Positions 58,828-64,000 of a stretch of DNA of 64,000 bases are shown here, in pieces. The translations under genes were made by a program, and so were the position numbers. The number at the start of each line of letters is the position of its first letter. The stretch's first letter is position 1. A model generated the notes under the pieces. It was given only the letters and a program-made list of their open reading frames with translations. It did no database searches and was not told the DNA's origin. Source of the DNA: Pseudomonas sp. B21-056 (GTDB taxonomy: Bacteria > Pseudomonadota > Gammaproteobacteria > Pseudomonadales > Pseudomonadaceae); contig NZ_CP087203.1 of assembly GCF_026016325.1 (NCBI RefSeq), forward strand, positions 372,001-436,000. Direction: 5' to 3'.

Positions 58828-60744
58828 CTAGACCTTGAACCGCCCCACCAACGTCTGCAGATGAACACCGAGGCGGGCCAGTTCGGCGCTGGAGGCGGCG
58901 GTTTCTTCGCTGGCGGCGGAGGTTTGTTCGGAGACGTCGCGCACGTTCAGCACGCTGCGGTTGATCTCTTCGGCCGTGGCGCTCTGCTGTTCGGCCGCGG
59001 CGGCGATCTGCTGGTTCATCGACTGGATCGCCGAGACCGTGCGGGTGATGTTTTCCAGGGAACCACCGGCACGGCGGGTGAGTTCGACGCTGCTGTCGGT
59101 CAGGCTGCGACTGTTGTCCATGATGGTCGCGACCTTCTCGGTTCCGCTTTGCAGCCCCAGGATCAGGTCTTCGATCTCTTCGGTGGATTTCTGGGTGCGC
59201 TGGGCCAGGCTGCGGACCTCGTCGGCGACCACTGCGAAACCACGCCCGGCCTCACCGGCGCGGGCGGCTTCGATGGCGGCGTTGAGGGCCAGCAGGTTGG
59301 TTTGCTGGGCCACGGATTTGATCACGTCCAGCACGCTGCCGATCTTGTCGCTCTCGTGCTTGAGATGGCTCATCGCTTCGGTGGAGTTGCCGACTTCGTT
59401 GGCCAGGCGCTCGATCTGAGAGATAGCTTCGCCAACTACCCGCTCACCCTCACGGGCCTGCTGGTCGGCGGCGACGGCGGCCTCGGAGGCTTCCTCGGCA
59501 TTGCGGGCTACCTCCTGCACGGTGGCCGTCATCTCATGCATGGCGGTGGCAACCTGATCGGTCTCGATCTTTTGATTGTTGACCCCGGCGCTGGTCTGTT
59601 CGGTCACGGCCGAAAGCTGTTCGGCGGCGCTGGCGATCTGGGTCACACCGTCCCTGATGCCGCCGATCAGCTCCCGCAGGCTGACGACCATCCGCTGCAA
59701 GCTGCCTTGCAGTTGGCCCATCTCGTCGCGACGGCTGACCTCGAGGTTGTTGCTCAGGTCGCCCGAGGCGACACGTTCGACTGCAACCAGCGTCTGTTGC
59801 AGCGGAACGACGATCTGCCGGGTGATCAGCCATGCGGCAAGCAGGCCGAACGCCAGTGCCAGGATGGTGACGATGACCAGCGTGTCTTTCGCTTGAGTCG
59901 TCTCCTGGTCGCGTTTTACAACTTGCGAGACGGTCAGCTCATTGTTCAGTTCGTTCAGGTGGGCGTCTTGATCCACCATTCTCTTGAGCGCGGCGGCGCT
60001 GGCAACCTGTGAGTCACGGAACAGGCTGACGGCGGCCCGGTAGCCTTTTAGCGATTCGCTGGCTTGTTGCAGGTTGGCGATGTGTTGTTCGGGCAGTTTG
60101 GTCGGCAGGCTTTCGAGGTTTTTCAGGGCGTTGTCGATGGCATCCAGTGCCGGTTGCTCGGCTTCGGCCTTGCCGCTGTAGGTGTAGCCGCGAACCTGGA
60201 AGCGTGCCTGCTGGATCAGTTTGCTCAGCTCGATCACGCTGTTGAATTGCGCGACGCTGTCGCCTTGCAACACGGACTTCTCAACCTCAGCGACCTTGGC
60301 CACGGCGTTGTCGGCGGTGGCACCGAGCTTGGATCGGGCCGATTCGCGCTTGTCCGTGGCTTGAGTCAGATCAGTGAAGGCACGTTTGTACTCGTCGAGG
60401 ATCGCAGACTGCTGATTGAGCTTTTGCTGGTCGACAGGTCGTACAAATTGTTTGAGAGCGGCTTGTACACCGTCCTGGAGTTTGCCCAGGAGATCGTTGA
60501 CGGCGGTGGGGCCTTGTTCACCACGACGCATTTCGTATTCGAGGCGAGCGACTCGCAGATCCTTGGCCGTCTCGTTGAGATGGGCGATGGCGGCCTGCTT
60601 GTCCGCACGGCTGATCACGCTGCTCAGGCTGTTCCAGCCGGCAAAGGTGCTCAGGATTGTCATGAGCAAGGCCAGGCCGAAACCGACACCCAGCTTGCGA
60701 TTGACGCTCACATTTCCCAGCTTCTCGGTCAGCCAACGGTACAT
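58828..60744 (-). CDS. Methyl-accepting chemotaxis protein with helical bimodular (HBM) sensor
   Basis: A 638-residue chemoreceptor: first membrane helix at about 18-38, a long all-helical periplasmic domain of about 250 residues, a second helix at about 288-308, HAMP, and the signalling tip [16 protein letters not shown]. The length and helix content of the sensor fit the HBM class, whose P. putida members McpS and McpQ bind TCA-cycle acids and citrate. The ligand of this one cannot be read directly. It is a single gene, divergent from nothing close by, and has a 97-base gap to rsmE. Confidence 0.9.
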   Translation of the reverse strand: MYRWLTEKLGNVSVNRKLGVGFGLALLMTILSTFAGWNSLSSVISRADKQAAIAHLNETAKDLRVARLEYEMRRGEQGPTAVNDLLGKLQDGVQAALKQFVRPVDQQKLNQQSAILDEYKRAFTDLTQATDKRESARSKLGATADNAVAKVAEVEKSVLQGDSVAQFNSVIELSKLIQQARFQVRGYTYSGKAEAEQPALDAIDNALKNLESLPTKLPEQHIANLQQASESLKGYRAAVSLFRDSQVASAAALKRMVDQDAHLNELNNELTVSQVVKRDQETTQAKDTLVIVTILALAFGLLAAWLITRQIVVPLQQTLVAVERVASGDLSNNLEVSRRDEMGQLQGSLQRMVVSLRELIGGIRDGVTQIASAAEQLSAVTEQTSAGVNNQKIETDQVATAMHEMTATVQEVARNAEEASEAAVAADQQAREGERVVGEAISQIERLANEVGNSTEAMSHLKHESDKIGSVLDVIKSVAQQTNLLALNAAIEAARAGEAGRGFAVVADEVRSLAQRTQKSTEEIEDLILGLQSGTEKVATIMDNSRSLTDSSVELTRRAGGSLENITRTVSAIQSMNQQIAAAAEQQSATAEEINRSVLNVRDVSEQTSAASEETAASSAELARLGVHLQTLVGRFKV

Positions 60745-60841
60745 GTCGCTACTCCTGCGAGCCTTTCATAGACTTTATGGGAAGAGTATCGACCATTTAG
60801 AAGAGAACTGTAGAAATTGCAGTGTTTCTGTGGCAACGCGC

Positions 60842-61549
60842 TCAGAACAGGCGTGAGAGCAGCGCCGTCACGGCTGTTTCGACCCGCAATATCCGCTCCC
60901 CCAACTGCACCGGTTGCAACCCGGCCTTGGCCAGCAGATCGATCTCGTAGGGAATCCAGCCACCTTCCGGGCCAATCGCCAGGGTGACCGGCTCCGTCAG
61001 CGCGCGGGGGCAGGGTGGGTAATTGCCGGGATGGCCCACCAGGCCCAGGGTGCCATCAGTCATGGCCGCCAAGCGGTCCTCAACGAAAGGCTTGAAGCGT
61101 TTTTCGATGATGATTTCCGGCAGCACACTGTCCCGGGCCTGCTCCAGCCCCAGGATCAATTGTTCTCGGATGGCCTCGGGTTCGAGGAAGGGCGTTTGCC
61201 AGAAGCTCTTCTCGACGCGATAGCTGTTGACCAGCACCACACGGGGCACGCCCATGGTGGCGATGGTCTGGAACACCCGCCGGAGCATCTTCGGACGTGG
61301 CAGGGCCAGTACCAGTGTCAATGGCAGCTTGGCCGGCGGTGGCTGGTCGAGCGTCACTTGCAGTTCAGCCTCGCGGGCTTCCAGGCGCAGCACCTGGGCC
61401 GTGCCCATCAACCCGCCGATGCGCCCGACCCGCAGGCTGTCGCCGACGGCACTGCGATGGACTTCCTGCATGTGCGTCAACCGGCGATCGCTCAGGATCA
61501 CCCGGTCAGGGCCAATGAAATCGGCCTCTTCGAGCAGCAGCAGGTTCAC
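60842..61549 (-). CDS. rsmE: 16S rRNA m3U1498 methyltransferase RsmE
   Basis: SPOUT-family methyltransferase that modifies U1498 of 16S rRNA in the assembled 30S subunit. The 235-residue protein has an N-terminal PUA-like domain and the C-terminal knot with [15 protein letters not shown] and [12 protein letters not shown]. Its start overlaps the tatC stop by four bases, so it ends the transcript hisI-hisE-tatABC-rsmE. Confidence 0.95.
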   Translation of the reverse strand: MNLLLLEEADFIGPDRVILSDRRLTHMQEVHRSAVGDSLRVGRIGGLMGTAQVLRLEAREAELQVTLDQPPPAKLPLTLVLALPRPKMLRRVFQTIATMGVPRVVLVNSYRVEKSFWQTPFLEPEAIREQLILGLEQARDSVLPEIIIEKRFKPFVEDRLAAMTDGTLGLVGHPGNYPPCPRALTEPVTLAIGPEGGWIPYEIDLLAKAGLQPVQLGERILRVETAVTALLSRLF

Positions 61550-62352
61550 GGTTGGGTCGCAGGCGGCTGGTCGTTGTGGTCGTCGACGGGTTGCTTGTCC
61601 GCCTCTTCGTCCGGCTGTTCGCTACGCTTGCGTACCAGGCCGCCGAACAGCACACCGATCTCGAACAGCAGCCACATCGGTACCGCCAGCAGGGTCTGGG
61701 AGAAGATGTCCGGCGGGGTCAGGATCATGCCGACCACGAAGCAGCCGATGATTACGTACGGACGGATCCGCTTCAGGTACCCGACGTCGACCACGCCGAT
61801 CCACACCAGCAGCACCACCGCCACGGGGATTTCGAACGCCACGCCGAAGGCGAAGAACAGCGTCATGACGAAATCCAGGTAGCTGGTGATGTCGGTCATC
61901 ATCTCCACGCCGGCGGGGGTAGCGGCGGCAAAGAATTTGAAGATCAGCGGGAACACCAGGAAATAGGCGAAGGCCATGCCGGTGTAGAACAGCAGGATGC
62001 TGGAGACCAGCAACGGCACGGCGATGCGCTTTTCATGCTTGTACAGGCCCGGGGCGATGAAGCCCCAGATCTGATGCAGGATCACCGGGATCGCCAGGAA
62101 CAGCGAGACCATCATCGTCAGCTTCAACGGTGTCAGGAACGGCGACGACACGTCGGTGGCGATCATGGTCGCGCCCACCGGCAAATACTGGCGCAGGGGC
62201 GTGGAGACGAAGGTGTAGATCTGCTGGGTGAAGGCAAACAGCCCGGCGAAGATGATGAAAACCGCCGCTACGCAACGCAGCAGGCGGGTGCGCAACTCGG
62301 TGAGGTGCGATACCAGCGGCATCGGCTGATCGTTCTCTGGGATATTGCTCAT
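61546..62352 (-). CDS. tatC: Sec-independent translocase subunit TatC
   Basis: Six-helix inner-membrane receptor for twin-arginine signal peptides. The 268-residue protein has the N-terminal [15 protein letters not shown] motif that binds the signal peptide, and the conserved Glu-containing loop after the third helix region (FGVAFEIPV). The C-terminal tail is charged and Gln/Asp-rich. It overlaps tatB and rsmE by four bases each. Confidence 0.96.
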   Translation of the reverse strand: MSNIPENDQPMPLVSHLTELRTRLLRCVAAVFIIFAGLFAFTQQIYTFVSTPLRQYLPVGATMIATDVSSPFLTPLKLTMMVSLFLAIPVILHQIWGFIAPGLYKHEKRIAVPLLVSSILLFYTGMAFAYFLVFPLIFKFFAAATPAGVEMMTDITSYLDFVMTLFFAFGVAFEIPVAVVLLVWIGVVDVGYLKRIRPYVIIGCFVVGMILTPPDIFSQTLLAVPMWLLFEIGVLFGGLVRKRSEQPDEEADKQPVDDHNDQPPATQP

Positions 62353-62765
62353 GATGCTCGCGGCGGCTGTGTTGGGTCGTTGGGGGCCGGTGTGGGCACC
62401 GTTTGGGCTGTCTCGACTGGCTTGACTGGGTCAGCCGGCACTGCTGCCGGTTCAACTGTCGGCGCTGGGGACGCGGCTGGCTGTTCGGCCGTGGGCTGGA
62501 CCGGTGTCGGCTCCTGCTGGGTCGGCGTGAGGATCTTGCGCGCCTCTTGCTCCAGGGACAGGATGTGCTCGTTGTGAAGTTGCCGGCGGATCTCGTCGGC
62601 ACCGATTTCACGCTCAACTTCCTGTTTGATCGCATTGAAGCTGCGCTTCAGCCGGCCGATCCAGAGGCCGGCGGTGCGCGCAGCACCCGGCAGGCGCTCG
62701 GGACCCAGCACCAGCAGGGCGACGAGGCCGACGAGCAGCAGTTCAGTGAAGCTGATCCCAAACAT
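62349..62765 (-). CDS. tatB: Sec-independent translocase subunit TatB
   Basis: A 138-residue protein with one N-terminal membrane helix ([20 protein letters not shown]), the GPERLP hinge, an amphipathic helix, and a long Pro/Thr/Val-rich tail. Forms the receptor complex with TatC. The tail is low complexity, as is usual for Pseudomonas TatB. Confidence 0.95.
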   Translation of the reverse strand: MFGISFTELLLVGLVALLVLGPERLPGAARTAGLWIGRLKRSFNAIKQEVEREIGADEIRRQLHNEHILSLEQEARKILTPTQQEPTPVQPTAEQPAASPAPTVEPAAVPADPVKPVETAQTVPTPAPNDPTQPPRAS

Positions 62766-62775
62766 TAGTCAGTGC

Positions 62776-63063
62776 TCACGAGTCTTTGCGGGTCGGCTCT
62801 TCGACTTTCTGTGCCTGCACATCGATGGTGTGCGGCGCATTCACAGGCTGAGCGGCTTGAGGCGGTACCGGTTGGGCCGGTTGCACAGGCTGGGTTGGTG
62901 CTGCTGTCGGATCGGCCGGTTTCTCGTCGTCGTTCATGGCCTTGCGAAAGCCCTTGATCGATTCGCCGACATCGGTGCCCAGGTTCTTCAGCTTCTTGGT
63001 CCCGAACACCAGCACCACGACGACCAGGATGACGATCCAGTGTTTCCAGTCAAAAATACCCAT
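62776..63063 (-). CDS. tatA: Sec-independent translocase subunit TatA
   Basis: A 95-residue pore-forming subunit: an N-terminal membrane helix ([17 protein letters not shown]), the FGTKKLKN hinge, the amphipathic helix ([14 protein letters not shown]), then a Pro/Gln-rich tail. It precedes tatB by ten bases. Confidence 0.95.
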   Translation of the reverse strand: MGIFDWKHWIVILVVVVLVFGTKKLKNLGTDVGESIKGFRKAMNDDEKPADPTAAPTQPVQPAQPVPPQAAQPVNAPHTIDVQAQKVEEPTRKDS

Positions 63064-63087
63064 GTGGCTATTCCTCTCGATAATTGA

Positions 63088-63420
63088 TCAGGCGGACGGG
63101 CGCGAGGCTTTCTCGACGTGCCCGGACAGACCGAAGCGACGGTCCAGTTCATCCAGTACAGCCTGCGGGTGCTGTCCCAGTTGGGCCAGCATGACCAGGC
63201 TGTGGAACCACAGATCGGCGGTCTCGTAGATCACGTCGCTGCAGTCGCCACTGATGGCAGCGTCCTTGGCGGCGATGATGGTCTCGACCGATTCCTCGCC
63301 GACTTTCTCCAGAATCTTGTTCAGGCCCTTGTGGTACAGGCTCGCGACGTAGGAACTGTCGGCCGCTGCGCCTTTGCGCTCTTCCAGCACCTGGGCCAGG
63401 CGGGTGAGGGTATCACTCAT
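63088..63420 (-). CDS. hisE: Phosphoribosyl-ATP pyrophosphatase HisE
   Basis: Hydrolyses phosphoribosyl-ATP to phosphoribosyl-AMP and pyrophosphate, the second step of histidine synthesis. The 110-residue all-helical MazG-like protein has the metal motif [12 protein letters not shown] and ETADLWFH. Start at 63420 ([10 protein letters not shown]). It overlaps hisI by eight bases. In many bacteria HisI and HisE are fused; here they are separate, as in other pseudomonads. Confidence 0.96.
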   Translation of the reverse strand: MSDTLTRLAQVLEERKGAAADSSYVASLYHKGLNKILEKVGEESVETIIAAKDAAISGDCSDVIYETADLWFHSLVMLAQLGQHPQAVLDELDRRFGLSGHVEKASRPSA

Positions 63421-63811
63421 GGGTATGTCCTGAATAAATGGCATGCGGGTCCTTGAGCACCGGATCGACGGTTTTCCAGTCGCCGTTCTCGAAGACGCGA
63501 TAGAAGCAGCTCTGACGGCCGGTGTGACAGGCGATTTCACCGACCTGTTCGACCATCAGGATGATGACGTCGCCGTCGCAGTCCAGGCGCATTTCATGCA
63601 GATGTTGCACGTGGCCGGACTCTTCGCCCTTGCGCCACAGCTTGCCACGGGAACGTGACCAATAGATGGCGCGGTTCTCGCTGGCGGTCAGGGCCAGTGC
63701 TTCACGGTTCATCCAGGCCATCATCAGCACGCGCCCGGTCTTGTGATCCTGGGCGATGGCCGGCACCAGGCCGTCAGCGTCCCATTTGATCTCGTCCTGC
63801 CAGTTCTTCAT
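63413..63811 (-). CDS. hisI: Phosphoribosyl-AMP cyclohydrolase HisI
   Basis: Opens the adenine ring of phosphoribosyl-AMP, the third step of histidine synthesis; zinc and magnesium dependent. The 132-residue protein has the signature [23 protein letters not shown], and the zinc cysteines in [10 protein letters not shown]. Start at 63811 ([10 protein letters not shown]). It lies next to tatABC rather than with the other his genes at 1-4 kb. Confidence 0.96.
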   Translation of the reverse strand: MKNWQDEIKWDADGLVPAIAQDHKTGRVLMMAWMNREALALTASENRAIYWSRSRGKLWRKGEESGHVQHLHEMRLDCDGDVIILMVEQVGEIACHTGRQSCFYRVFENGDWKTVDPVLKDPHAIYSGHTHE

Positions 63812-63893
63812 CTTCGACTCCGACCATGGGCCTCGCACCCTCAAGTGGGTGGGCCCAGCGTTGAAACAGTGTGCCAGTGCGAACCGGTGCTGG

Positions 63894-64000
63894 CTATCGG
63901 CGAACGACCAGATACAAGCCGACAATCACCATTACCGCGGCAGGCCAATGCCCCAGTTCGCTCAGCGGTCCGCCGGCCGCCAGTACCGCGCCGCCACCCA
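63894..64000 (-). CDS. ubiB: C-terminal end of a membrane protein, probably UbiB (continues beyond window)
   Basis: The last 35 codons are in the window and end in a hydrophobic helix and Arg-Arg ([18 protein letters not shown]). The order ubiB-hisI-hisE-tatABC is usual in Pseudomonas, and UbiB (a ubiquinone biosynthesis kinase-like protein) ends in membrane helices. The call rests mostly on this gene order. The gap to hisI is 82 bases. Confidence 0.55.
   Translation of the reverse strand, partial: GGGAVLAAGGPLSELGHWPAAVMVIVGLYLVVRR

Overview
The window is a stretch of chromosomal backbone from a GC-rich gammaproteobacterium, almost certainly a Pseudomonas of the fluorescens complex. The evidence is the hut locus arrangement, the hisI-hisE-tatABC block, the glnA-ntrBC neighbourhood, sigma-54 promoters and, above all, dozens of REP/REPIN palindromes of the GTGGGAGCGAGC...GCTCGCGAT type between genes. 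I see no rRNA, tRNA, CRISPR array, insertion sequence or prophage. Almost every gene belongs to a family with a known or conserved role.

Layout. 1-5 kb: the end of an OFA-type MFS transporter, then the histidine biosynthesis block hisB-hisH-(DUF2164)-hisA-hisF and an orphan periplasmic binding protein. 5-12.7 kb: yibQ-ctpA-envC-gpmI on the minus strand (cell wall remodelling and glycolysis), divergent from yibN-grxC-secB, then trmL head-to-head with a small membrane protein gene. 13-23 kb: the nitrogen control region ntrC/ntrB, two DUF4124 secreted proteins, a periplasmic chorismate mutase and glnA on the minus strand. Sigma-54 promoters and NtrC boxes lie in front of both ntrB and glnA. thiI and typA diverge from glnA. 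23-36.7 kb: a YkgJ-like protein, glycogen phosphorylase, a coupled DUF2339/DUF3999 pair, fbp, DUF924, a dCache chemoreceptor carrying the amino-acid-binding signature, and two lipoproteins.

36.8-51.6 kb is a complete histidine utilisation (hut) locus: hutF divergent from hutC-hutD, then hutU, an NCS1-type permease, the hutXWV ABC importer, two hutH paralogues, hutI and hutG. A sigma-54 promoter and a HutC operator overlap in front of hutU, so repression and activation meet at the transcription start. HutH2 is a canonical histidase. HutH1 lacks exactly the Ala-Ser-Gly tripeptide that makes the MIO cofactor. HutF plus HutG give the five-step route from histidine to glutamate, which feeds the nitrogen pool governed by GlnA and NtrBC upstream. 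The last steps used to make histidine (hisE, hisI) sit at the far right end.

51.8-64 kb: pip-dtd, opgG-opgH (osmoregulated periplasmic glucans), an eroded DUF6124 gene, an HBM-type chemoreceptor, rsmE, tatCBA, hisE, hisI and what is probably the last codons of ubiB.

I found no clearly new multi-gene defence or mobile system. The observations I would follow first are the MIO-less HutH1 paralogue, the coupled DUF2339/DUF3999 membrane pair, two palindromic repeats whose centres lie in opposite orientations inside identical outer arms, and the dense planting of palindromes between hut genes, one of which supplies the hutU stop codon.
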